Of a stretch of 64,000 nucleotides of DNA, positions 38,376 to 46,297 are shown piece by piece. This DNA is from Beijerinckia mobilis (GTDB lineage Bacteria; Pseudomonadota; Alphaproteobacteria; Rhizobiales; Beijerinckiaceae), in assembly GCF_000745425.1 (NCBI RefSeq), contig NZ_JQJH01000001.1, positions 1 through 64,000 of the forward strand, read 5' to 3'. The translations under genes were made by a program, and so were the position numbers. The notes under the pieces are model-generated. The model was not told the origin of the DNA. It did not search any database and saw nothing but the letters and a program-made list of their open reading frames with translations. Position 1 is the stretch's first letter. Every line of letters starts with the position of its first letter.

Positions 38376-39320
38376 TCAGGCAGCTTCTTTCTCGATTTTC
38401 GGCCGCAGCCCCAGAAGGTGGCAGATCGCATAGACAAGGTCGGCCCGGTTCATCGTATAAAAATGGAAATCACGGACGCCGCGATCAACGAGGTCAAGCA
38501 CCTGTTCGGCGGCCACCGTCGCCGCAATCAGGCGGCGTGTCTGCGGATCATCATCAAGCCCCTCGAAACGCTCGGCAAGCCAGGGCGGGATGCTAGCGCC
38601 AGTTTTCTGTGCGAAGCTGGCGGTCTGTTTGAAATTCTGTACCGGCACGATGCCGGGCACGATCGGGATCGTGATACCGCGTGCGCGCACTTTGTCGAGA
38701 TAACGCAAATAAAGGTCATTCTCGAAGAAAAACTGGGTGATCGCGCGTGTCGCTCCGGCATCGATCTTCGCTTGCAAAACGTCAAGGTCGGCCTCGAGCG
38801 AGGCGCTTTCGGGATGCTTTTCGGGATAGGCGGAAACGGAAATCTCGAAATCGGCGATCTTTCGCAGGCCGGCCACGAGATCGGTCGAATGCGCATAGCC
38901 TTGCGGATGCGGCTGGAACCGCGCTCCGATCCCATCCAGCGGATCACCCCGCAAGGCGACGATATGACGAACTCCGGCATCCCAATAGGCTTGCGCGACA
39001 CCATCAACCTCACCACGGCTGGCTGCGACGCAGGTGAGATGGGCGGCGGGCTTGATATTGGTTTCCCTGACGATCCGCGCGACGGTCGCATGGGTCCGTT
39101 CGCGCGTCGAACCTCCAGCCCCGTAAGTCACCGAGACGAAATGCGGGTTCAAAGGCGCAAGACGATTGACCGACTCCCAAAGGGTTGTCTCCATCGCCTC
39201 GGTTTTCGGTGGAAAGAACTCGAAGGACACATTGATGTCCCCGCAGGGGGAGCGGCTCGCGCGGATGCCCCCCTCGCTTCTGCCAGCCTCGTTCATTTCC
39301 AGCAGCCTCTTTTCGCTCAT
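38376..39320 (-). CDS. metF: 5,10-Methylenetetrahydrofolate reductase
   Basis: A 314-residue flavoenzyme that makes methyltetrahydrofolate for MetH. It has the N-terminal SFEFFPPKTEAM motif with the catalytic Glu, SVTYGAGGSTRERT, the FAD-binding LRGDPLDG region and the TQFFFENDLYLRYLDK segment. The start is taken at ATG 39320, 10 bp after the stop of the ArsR-methyltransferase gene. The stop codon is immediately followed by the metH ATG. Order ArsR-methyltransferase, metF, metH is a recurrent arrangement in alphaproteobacteria. Confidence 0.95.
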   Translation of the reverse strand: MSEKRLLEMNEAGRSEGGIRASRSPCGDINVSFEFFPPKTEAMETTLWESVNRLAPLNPHFVSVTYGAGGSTRERTHATVARIVRETNIKPAAHLTCVAASRGEVDGVAQAYWDAGVRHIVALRGDPLDGIGARFQPHPQGYAHSTDLVAGLRKIADFEISVSAYPEKHPESASLEADLDVLQAKIDAGATRAITQFFFENDLYLRYLDKVRARGITIPIVPGIVPVQNFKQTASFAQKTGASIPPWLAERFEGLDDDPQTRRLIAATVAAEQVLDLVDRGVRDFHFYTMNRADLVYAICHLLGLRPKIEKEAA

Positions 39321-39330
39321 GGCGTTACGT

Positions 39331-40353
39331 TCATACTCTTTCTTCGGCGGGCGATACGGTGGAGCCTGTATCCGCACCGGGATGGGCGGAAGCGGGCTGG
39401 CCGAGCCACAGCGAAACGGTCAGTTTACCGCCTTCATCGGGTCGCGGGACGAGATCACGCCGGGCTATACAGGCAAGGCCAGCCTGCTCCATACAGGCCG
39501 AGATTTCCTCTCCGGCAAAGCCCAGCCGGCGATGCGCATGGACCATGCGCAAGGATTCCTCCTCATGCGGCGCGAAATCCACAATGAGCAAACGCCCATC
39601 AGCCCGCAGGGCGCGGCCAGCCTCGCGCAAGGCACGCGTGGGATCATCGAGATAATGCAGGACCTGATGCATGACGACGAGATCGTAAAATCCCGCCTCG
39701 ACGGGGAGCGCATAAAGATCACCTTGCCGCAACTGCACATTGCGTAAACCCGCGCGCTCCAGCCGGACACGAGCGAGCCCAAGCATTTGCGGCGATTGAT
39801 CAACGCCGACGGCGCGGCCCGCGATGGGCGCGAGCAATTCCAGCATGCGCCCAGTACCAGTGCCGAGATCCAGCAATGTGTCGACTGGCGCGGGTCCGAC
39901 AATCTCGCGGATCGCCGCTTCGACGCGCTCCTCCGGCACATGCATGGCGCGCACTTCATCCCAGTTCTGGGCTTGCGCCTCAAAATAGCGCGCCGCCTGT
40001 TCCGCCCGCTGCCGGCGCACTTCCACCAGGCGGGCGCGATCAGCGGAAAAGACGGGATCATTGGGCATGATGCGGGCGATCATATCGCGCACGAAAGTCG
40101 CCAGCGGGCCACTCTGAGCAATCAGGAAAAAGGCCCAGGCCCCTTCCCGATGGCGCTCGACGAGACCGGCTTCGAGAAGCAATTTCAGATGGCGGGATAT
40201 GCGCGGCTGCGATTGGCCGAGAATGATGACGAGTTCACTAACGGTCAACTCGGCTTCAGCCAAAAGCACCATGAGCCGCAGGCGCGTCGCCTCGCCCGCC
40301 GCCGACAGGGCGGACAGCATCGACTCAAAAGAAAGCCGTTCGGCTGAACGCAA
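39331..40353 (-). CDS. ArsR-type regulator fused to SAM methyltransferase domain
   Basis: A 340-residue fusion. Residues ~10-100 are an ArsR winged helix (ATRLRLMVLLAEAELTVSEL, LGQSQPRISRHLKLLLEAGL). Residues ~150-300 are a class I SAM-dependent methyltransferase, with LLDLGTGTGRMLELLAP, the VGVDQSPQMLGLARVR and LRQGDLYALP segments and MHQVLHYLDDP. As the first gene of the metF-metH operon, it probably senses SAM or a related metabolite to control methionine synthesis; this is inference. The start codon is TTG at 40353 (GAGAGGA upstream), with ATG 40320 as an alternative. Confidence 0.85.
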   Translation of the reverse strand: MRSAERLSFESMLSALSAAGEATRLRLMVLLAEAELTVSELVIILGQSQPRISRHLKLLLEAGLVERHREGAWAFFLIAQSGPLATFVRDMIARIMPNDPVFSADRARLVEVRRQRAEQAARYFEAQAQNWDEVRAMHVPEERVEAAIREIVGPAPVDTLLDLGTGTGRMLELLAPIAGRAVGVDQSPQMLGLARVRLERAGLRNVQLRQGDLYALPVEAGFYDLVVMHQVLHYLDDPTRALREAGRALRADGRLLIVDFAPHEEESLRMVHAHRRLGFAGEEISACMEQAGLACIARRDLVPRPDEGGKLTVSLWLGQPASAHPGADTGSTVSPAEERV

Positions 40354-41351
40354 AATCCTCTCCCAATGGACCGCACCCTCGATGCGGATCTGAGGGCCGC
40401 TCGAATAGCTTCGACCGGCATCAACCTAAATTAACAACCTTTTCCGTACCTTGCGGATCATTCACCCATATCATTTCGACGGAAAAGCTACGATATAAAG
40501 ATATATTTATATGTAAAACACGCTTTGAGGCAAGTCCATTTCGATGAAATTGCCTGAATTTCACAGGCTTTCGCCGGGCATACGGATCAAAATCGGAGCA
40601 CATGCAAATCTTTGCTCACGTTCCTTCTCGCCCATCCGGATGCGAAACCTCCCAAGCACCCGAAGGCGTAGCCGCTGACATTTGCAACGGGAACGCAAGC
40701 TTCTCAGAAGCTCGTCCAATGCACCACCTCAACGCTGCTCGATACATCGCGCTCACACTGGAACATCATTGTTTCCGCAAGAGGGTACAGCTTACACCTC
40801 GGCCGATATCCAACAATTCGCCACAGAAGACGGCCGCGCCTTCACCAAGCACCATCCTGCTCCACCATTCGAAACAGATGGATAGAGGTCGCTTTCGCGA
40901 TGGTTCCGATGAACGGTTTTCGCTGACATCAGGCTCTCCTCTTGTTGCCGAGGCCCATTCCAGATCCAATGACATTGAGACCGAATCGCACGGATCATGG
41001 CTTGTGATGATTCATGCTGTTCGGAGGAAAGCCGCCACCCTACTGTCGTGGGGAGAGCCAAGTGATAAGTCACCCTCATCGCCCATTGGCATGAGCCGCG
41101 ATATGCACATCCTATTTCGATTTATTTAAATACAAAATACAGAAGCGGTGCTTGTTATTATAATAAGTCTAATACAAATATTGTTTATTGTATTGGTTCA
41201 AAAATAAAACGTATTTACAAGAGACTATTCCTCACATACATTCAAATCATCGAAGAGTTAATAAGACTCAGAAGCGAATATCATCAGTATATTCGTATTC
41301 ACGACATATCCGTTGACTTAGACTGATTCAAAAACAGCAAATGGTGAGGAC
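40354..41351. other. Gene-free 1-kb region between divergent operons
   Basis: No frame here shows convincing similarity. Two AT-rich segments, 40425-40520 and 41110-41350, are likely promoter regions for the minus-strand methionine operon and the flavodoxin gene. GGTGAGG lies before the flavodoxin start. No -24/-12 NifA-type promoter, SAM or cobalamin riboswitch was recognised by eye. Confidence 0.5.
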
Positions 41352-41834
41352 ATGAGTGTCACAATTATCTTCGGTTCCGATGGCGGCGCGACGATGGGCG
41401 TCGCGAAGAGAATTTCAAAGAAATGCAGCGGGCGGTCAGTCGACATCAAGGATGCAACGACAGCGGATTTCGAAAATTGCCAGCTCCTGATTTTGGGTTC
41501 GCCCACCTATGGCGATGGTACCCTGCAATCGGACTGGGAAGACAATATCGACAAACTGCGCAACGCCAATCTCAAGGGGAAGAAAGTCGCTCTGTTCGGC
41601 ACGGGTGACCAGACGACCTATCCAACTTCCTTTGTGGATGCGATAGGCATTCTCTACGACGAGGTCTTGGAACTTGGCGCCAAAGTAATCGGCTTTACGG
41701 AAACCTCGGGCTACGATTATGTCGGCTCGACCGCCGAGCGGGACGGCAAATTCGTGGGCCTCGCCCTCGACCTCGACACACAATCCAGCATGACCGAAAA
41801 GAGAGTGACCGCATGGCTGAGCCAATTGCTCTGA
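41352..41834 (+). CDS. Flavodoxin
   Basis: A 160-residue electron carrier of the long-chain flavodoxin type. It has an FMN phosphate loop (VTIIFGSDGGATMGVAKRI, residues ~3-21), a first flavin loop (LGSPTYGDGTLQSDWEDN) and the region KVALFGTGDQTTYPTSFVDA. Flavodoxins of this length donate electrons to nitrogenase (NifF) or to biosynthetic enzymes; the phosphate loop here is GSDGGATM rather than the common GTxTGNT. No nif genes are in the window, so the partner is unknown. The stop overlaps the start of the DUF2023 gene by 22 bp. Confidence 0.9.
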   Translation: MSVTIIFGSDGGATMGVAKRISKKCSGRSVDIKDATTADFENCQLLILGSPTYGDGTLQSDWEDNIDKLRNANLKGKKVALFGTGDQTTYPTSFVDAIGILYDEVLELGAKVIGFTETSGYDYVGSTAERDGKFVGLALDLDTQSSMTEKRVTAWLSQLL

Positions 41835-42247
41835 TCGAGGAGGCTCAATGGCCACTTTCTCCCGCAACCAGCCGATCTCCCGATGCGCTGCCGATCCTGC
41901 GGCTCTTTCACCATCATATCTATGAATATAGCCGGGGCGTCCGTTCCCTGTTTCTGATGACGATCACCCGGCCAGAACTCGCGTTCGTGCTGGCCAAGCT
42001 CGAAGCCCAGGGCATTCCCCACTTCGTTCAGGAGGTGAATCCGGGCAAGGTAAATCTCTTCTTCGGGCGGCCCGCCTTCGTCGCCGTTGCGCGGTCCTTC
42101 GTGACGCGTCCGCTCAACACACTCTCGGTGGAAGAGGATTTCATGCTGGGAATGTTGCTTGGCTACGATCGCGAGCAGCAATGTCTTCGCTTTCTGGTCC
42201 GGTCTGGACGAGGCCTGCCCGAGGATTTGCCGCTGGCGGCCGAATGA
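41813..42247 (+). CDS. DUF2023 family protein linked to flavodoxin
   Basis: A 144-residue protein of the DUF2023 family (LRLFHHHIYEYSRGVRSLFL, LAKLEAQGIPHFVQEVNPGK, VNLFFGR). The family's role is unknown, but it frequently follows flavodoxin genes. Here its ATG lies 22 bp inside the flavodoxin gene in another frame, so the two are translationally coupled. It is probably a small soluble accessory to flavodoxin, by association. The C-terminal LRFLVRSGRGLPEDLP differs from the core. A repeat (42250) follows the stop directly. Confidence 0.8.
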   Translation: MAEPIALIEEAQWPLSPATSRSPDALPILRLFHHHIYEYSRGVRSLFLMTITRPELAFVLAKLEAQGIPHFVQEVNPGKVNLFFGRPAFVAVARSFVTRPLNTLSVEEDFMLGMLLGYDREQQCLRFLVRSGRGLPEDLPLAAE

Positions 42248-42249
42248 TC

Positions 42250-42279
42250 AGAGCGTTTCGGATATATCCAAAAATGCTC
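42250..42279. repeat. Palindromic repeat, family B copy
   Basis: AGAGCGTTTCGGATATATCC and the following bases to 42279 form an imperfect palindrome with ends AGAGC/GCTC. Resembles the outer arms at 26819-26876. It directly follows the DUF2023 stop codon, so it could serve as a 3' end structure. Confidence 0.6.
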
Positions 42280-42643
42280 CACCCGAAATATCCTGCCTTT
42301 TCCAAGCAATGAAACCGCAAGGCGTTTCAATGTCATTGGAAAACACTTCAAGCATGGAGAGAACAGGAGTTCGACACGAAACCGCGTGCGTCCCCGGCAT
42401 CGCAAATCTGCCGGGGATGCATGATTATGAATACTCTCGGTGCCTCCAGCGTAAGCGCAGCGACGGAACCGAAAGCTCGCACGCTCGCTCGGTTCACACG
42501 TCGCTTCTGAAACGGATTTTGTCTCCTTAGACTGAGAGTCCGCGCTTTCCGGCGGATTGATCGCCCCAGTCGCGCCAGATCGCCAGGCACAATCTCCGAA
42601 TCCTCCTGAGAACCCTCCTTCAAACCGAAGACCCACCACGTGA

Positions 42644-42669
42644 TGCGGAAACCTCAGGAGGTTTCCGCA
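42644..42669. repeat. Perfect hairpin in the 42.3-43.0 kb gap
   Basis: TGCGGAAACCT pairs with AGGTTTCCGCA around a CAGG loop. There is no T run on either side, so it is not a typical terminator. The rest of 42280-42930 contains no supportable gene. Confidence 0.55.
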
Positions 42670-42933
42670 ATCGGCGCGCCCGTCCCTTCGCCACCAGCAT
42701 CATCATGGCATCGGGCCAAATCCTTCGCTCTTTTCGCCCGCCGCACCATTAACGTCGGTCGGAGCATCATGCGTTCATCCGACCGTCCCGTTATTTCCTT
42801 GAAAGTCCGGCCATTATAAGCCGCACGGCCTTGCGTAGGCCTTGCGCCTTTCTCGCGACATTGCCCTTCACCACGCCAGTACTTGTGGCAGGGTTTCCCT
42901 CTTATAGCGGCCGCGCCACTCATCAATTATATT

Positions 42934-42997
42934 TTAGATATATCTAACTTGAATTTCGAAAAAAGGTTCGCTATATCGTCGTTATCGATATATCTAA
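42934..42997. promoter_or_regulatory. Palindromic PadR-type operator sites upstream of padR
   Basis: TTAGATATATCTAA (42934-42947) is a perfect 14-bp palindrome, and a related GATATATCTAA half (42987-42997) lies 50 bp downstream, just before the gene. AT-rich ATATCTA-type palindromes are the usual target of PadR repressors, so autoregulation is likely. Confidence 0.65.
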
Positions 42998-43010
42998 GAA
43001 AGGACGAAAT

Positions 43011-43892
43011 ATGCGATTTTCTACACCTATCCCCTTCGAGCATTCGCGCGATGAAGATTTTACCGAAGGCCGCTTCGGGTTTGGCAGGGTCGGAAGGCAC
43101 CATGGACGTGACTTCCGGGACGGTGAACCCAGAGGCCGGCGGGATGGCCAAGGATCTGGGGAAGGACGAGGCCAGGAATATGGACGGAGAGATTTCAGAG
43201 AATGGAGAACGGAAATGGCCGATGACAGGGATCAGCCACGACATGGTGGTCGGCGGCACGGCCCGGATTTCGGTGGCCCGAGCGGACCTGCCGAAGGGGG
43301 CCATGGGTTTGGCGGACATCGCGGCCAGGGTCGCGGTTTTGGGCGCAGAATGGGATGGGAAGGCGATGAATTCGCCCCTGTCCGCAATGGGCAGGACTAT
43401 CCTGAGCGCGGCTTCCGCCATCGGCGTGGCCCATCACGGCGCCCATTCGAGCAAGGCGATCTCAAATGGCTGACGCTCGACCTCATCGCCGCGCAGCCAC
43501 GCCATGGCTACGATATCATCAAGGCCATTGAGGAAGCGCTCGACGGACATTACAGCCCAAGCCCCGGCGTGGTCTATCCGACGCTGACCCTGCTGGAGGA
43601 AACCGGCCTCATCGCCAGCGAAACGCAGGGGGCAAAAAAGCTCTACAGCCTCACCGAGGCAGGGCGTGCCGAACTTGATGCCAATGCGGCAACGCTGGCG
43701 GCGGTTCGGACGCGGCTCGGCGAAGCCCGCGCGGCATTCGGCGGCGTTCCGGCGCCAGAGGTTTTGCGCGCTATGGGGAATATGCGTGCGGCACTTCAGG
43801 TGCGCCTGAGCAAGGGACCGCTTTCTGCCGAAGCGATCAGCACGATAACGGCAGCGCTCGATCGCGCCGCATCAGAGATCGAGCGTAGCTAA
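43011..43892 (+). CDS. PadR family regulator with Gly/Arg-rich N-terminal extension
   Basis: A 293-residue protein. The C-terminal half is a PadR winged helix (DLKWLTLDLIAAQPRHGYDI, SPGVVYPTLTLLEETGLIAS, KKLYSLTEAGRAELDANA) with a helical dimerisation tail. The first ~145 residues are an unusual low-complexity segment rich in Gly, Arg, Asp and His (GRFGFGRVGRHHGRDFRD), resembling the glycine-rich tails of some metal-responsive or RNA-binding proteins. AAGGACGAAAT precedes the ATG. PadR proteins are usually small repressors; no adjacent transporter or enzyme identifies a target. Confidence 0.85.
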   Translation: MRFSTPIPFEHSRDEDFTEGRFGFGRVGRHHGRDFRDGEPRGRRDGQGSGEGRGQEYGRRDFREWRTEMADDRDQPRHGGRRHGPDFGGPSGPAEGGHGFGGHRGQGRGFGRRMGWEGDEFAPVRNGQDYPERGFRHRRGPSRRPFEQGDLKWLTLDLIAAQPRHGYDIIKAIEEALDGHYSPSPGVVYPTLTLLEETGLIASETQGAKKLYSLTEAGRAELDANAATLAAVRTRLGEARAAFGGVPAPEVLRAMGNMRAALQVRLSKGPLSAEAISTITAALDRAASEIERS

Positions 43893-44037
43893 GGGAAGGA
43901 AATAGGGGAGCTCCTCCCCCACCCGGTCAGGGCGAAACCGGCGTGCGTGGCGTTCTTGCACCGCACGTCCGTCCTCGGAGAGGCAAAGATCGGTGAGAGG
44001 CTCAGAACCTGCGGAAGTTTCGGAGTCTTATATTGTG

Positions 44038-44120
44038 TCTCATTGATCCCCAACCTGTCGGAATCAATGAGATCCAGCGGGAAGCCATCGCGGAGAAATC
44101 ACAATGAGTCCTTCTCATTG
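44038..44120. repeat. Palindromic repeats, family A copy 2
   Basis: Two stem-loops: TCTCATTGAT/ATCAATGAGA (44038-44072) and CAATGAG/CTCATTG (44102-44120, loop TCCTT). The CTCATTG core matches the elements at 18237 and 60044. They lie in the convergent gap between padR and the L,D-transpeptidase gene, 29 bp from the latter's stop. Confidence 0.65.
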
Positions 44121-44148
44121 CGACTTCATATTATCAATATCCTCGCGC

Positions 44149-46053
44149 TCAATGGTCCGCCACGGCTAGGGTCGCGGCGGCGGGCTGCAAGCCCTGCGGG
44201 GCCACCATCCCTTTAGTCGGGGTAACCAACCCGCTTTTCTGTGCGGTACCCCCGTCCCGAGGCGCGGCAGGCTTTCCTTCATCCGGTTTCTTGGCCGGCA
44301 GCGCTTTGGCGGAAGGCGCAGATTTTATCGACGCAGTGACATCCGACGTCACTGGTAACGCCGGCCTGTGGGGGGCCACGGTGCTTTGCGGTCCAGCATG
44401 AGGCTGCGGCCTGCCCGTCGGCGGCAACACTTTGGCCACATTCGCCGGGGTTCCAGCCGCCACTTGAGAGGTCGCTGTTTGCGAGGGCGCCGATTGTGGC
44501 AGCGCGGATTGGGTCGTTGCTCCAACCGGAGCCGCTGCCGTCGCCGCGACAATCGGCTGCGCCGCATTGGCGGGCGGCGCGGGTTCAGCCGCTTTTCCGC
44601 CAAACAACCCGCCAAAGCTGAAAAACGAATTGCTTGCCGCCTGTGTGGCCGGTGTAGCAGATGCCTGGTTCGTTTCTTGGTGCGTTTCTCGGTTGGTTTC
44701 CTGGCCTGTTGCCTGGGCAGGCGCGACCTGTGCGGTCCCGACGATTGCTCCCGTCTGCGCGCCAGATCGTGCCCCCAGACCCGATGCTGGCCCCACCTGC
44801 GCGGACGCGATGCCTTGAGCTCCTTGAGCCGGCGCCTCGACATGAGCTGCCAGGACGGGCGTCACCTTGCCTTTTTTAGTCTTGGATTCTGCTTTGAGGG
44901 TGGCCTTGCCTTCATCCACGTCATAATCCACCGGCGCCTGCGCGAGCGCTTCCGGCCGGCTGACCTCACCCCGCCGCGAGGAGAAGCTTGGATGCTGGCC
45001 GCCGTCGGCATAAACTGTATGAACCGGTTTCACGCCATGAGCCGCATAATCGAGGATTTTTTCCTCATCATGCTTGGAACGGGCCTCGACCGCAGTCTCT
45101 TCTTCAGGATTACGCCGCAAGGGCGGACAGGGGCCTACCGGATCAAAACTCCCGGTCGTCGGCAAGGCATTGAAGACGTAATGCCTATCGCAGACACCGA
45201 CGATCACCTCCTGGCGGGTGATATCGAAATGATCCGAACCTTCCTTCAACTGACGCCAGAACGCGATATTCGGATCGAGCCTGTATTTGGCGAGATTCTG
45301 CGCCGTCATATGGAAGGGATAGGATTGCATCTGGATGGCGCGCTGCCCCCCGGCAAAGGCCTCACGGACCAGGGCGTAGATTTCCTGGATCTGTTCATCC
45401 GTCATGGAGAAACAGCCAGCCGAGGAACAGACGCCATGCACCATAATGGAGCCGCCGCTGCGGCCCCAGGCGCGATCGAATGTGTTGGGATAACCGACGT
45501 CGAACGACAGATAATAATGCGAATTCGGATGCATCTGCGCCGGCGTAATTGCGTAGAAACCTTCCGGCACCTGGCGGTCACCTTCCCGCACCTTGGGACC
45601 GAGTTGCCCCGACCAGCGGCACATTGGATAGGTCTTCAGATGAACATAACGCCCGGAGCCGTTCATCTTCCAGATTTCGAGCTCGGCTTCCTTCTTGTAG
45701 GAGCGAATCAGGATCGGCGCCGATGGCGACGTGCCCGCCTCCGAGAGAAACACCCTCATGCGTTGGGAGAGCGGAGCATAGGCCCGCGTATTGGTGAAGG
45801 CGCCTGGAGTCGTCGGACTATCGCATCCCGCGAGGAGCGAAGCGGCGAGCCCGAGAAAAGCAAGGGCCGCCTGATTGCCACGCAGGTGACCAAGCAAACG
45901 GCTGCGCCGCCCCGAAGCCAATGGGAGACGAGCAGGCATGAGATCTTTCAAGGAAAAATCTCGCGATAGAAACATCCTCAAGGGAAGGCGATTCGCGAGA
46001 GGCAGAGGGCGGGATAGGAAAACGGCTTTGAAACGCATCGGCGATACACTCAT
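44149..46053 (-). CDS. L,D-transpeptidase (YkuD-like) lipoprotein
   Basis: A 634-residue lipoprotein candidate: lipobox LLAGC with Cys77 after an unusually long N-terminus. A YkuD-type domain follows, with His206 and catalytic Cys214 in MVHGVCSSAGCFSM. L,D-transpeptidases cross-link peptidoglycan or attach proteins to it. The last ~300 residues are Ala/Pro/Gln/Thr-rich and low in complexity, likely a flexible periplasmic spacer. GAGGAAGG precedes ATG 46053, although ATG 45939 would give a more normal signal length. It lies 244 bp from accA and is probably separate. Confidence 0.85.
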   Translation of the reverse strand: MSVSPMRFKAVFLSRPLPLANRLPLRMFLSRDFSLKDLMPARLPLASGRRSRLLGHLRGNQAALAFLGLAASLLAGCDSPTTPGAFTNTRAYAPLSQRMRVFLSEAGTSPSAPILIRSYKKEAELEIWKMNGSGRYVHLKTYPMCRWSGQLGPKVREGDRQVPEGFYAITPAQMHPNSHYYLSFDVGYPNTFDRAWGRSGGSIMVHGVCSSAGCFSMTDEQIQEIYALVREAFAGGQRAIQMQSYPFHMTAQNLAKYRLDPNIAFWRQLKEGSDHFDITRQEVIVGVCDRHYVFNALPTTGSFDPVGPCPPLRRNPEEETAVEARSKHDEEKILDYAAHGVKPVHTVYADGGQHPSFSSRRGEVSRPEALAQAPVDYDVDEGKATLKAESKTKKGKVTPVLAAHVEAPAQGAQGIASAQVGPASGLGARSGAQTGAIVGTAQVAPAQATGQETNRETHQETNQASATPATQAASNSFFSFGGLFGGKAAEPAPPANAAQPIVAATAAAPVGATTQSALPQSAPSQTATSQVAAGTPANVAKVLPPTGRPQPHAGPQSTVAPHRPALPVTSDVTASIKSAPSAKALPAKKPDEGKPAAPRDGGTAQKSGLVTPTKGMVAPQGLQPAAATLAVADH

Positions 46054-46203
46054 TGACCGGCCTTCCTCGGGCCCGAAATGATGGGAAGACCTCCGCTCTG
46101 ATGGCCAGCACGAAACCCGGCCCGCGTTGCCCGCGTCAGGCCGGTGGTATGACCACCAAAGGACGATGATCCTAACGCCCCCTTCCTTGAGAAGAGGTTT
46201 ACT

Positions 46204-46226
46204 CTGCGTCAGGCTTGCTGACGCAG
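46204..46226 (-). terminator. Hairpin after accA
   Basis: CTGCGTCAG and CTGACGCAG form a perfect 9-bp stem with a GCTTG loop, 71 bp after the accA stop on the minus strand. The following AGTAAACCTC is not U-rich, so termination strength is doubtful. Confidence 0.4.
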
Positions 46227-46297
46227 ACGGCCTCTCCCACGGCCCATAGGGGCGGCCGTTCTATTTTTACCCTTGAGACCATCACAGCTTGTGACCG

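Noticed and set aside
40354-40600. SAM or cobalamin riboswitch upstream of the methionine operon
   Set aside because: No SAM-II pseudoknot pattern or B12 box was found by eye; regulation by the ArsR-type protein is the simpler idea.
41086-41101. Possible sigma-54 promoter (TGGC element) upstream of flavodoxin
   Set aside because: TTGGCATGAGCCGCGAT lacks the TTGC -12 element at the right spacing, and lies 250 bp from the gene.
40602-41129. 175-codon plus-strand open frame
   Set aside because: Composition is irregular, no domain or ribosome site is visible, and it looks like chance openness.
42883-43473. 196-codon frame overlapping padR
   Set aside because: It runs in another frame through the Gly/Arg-rich padR region; the PadR frame has the ribosome site and a known domain.
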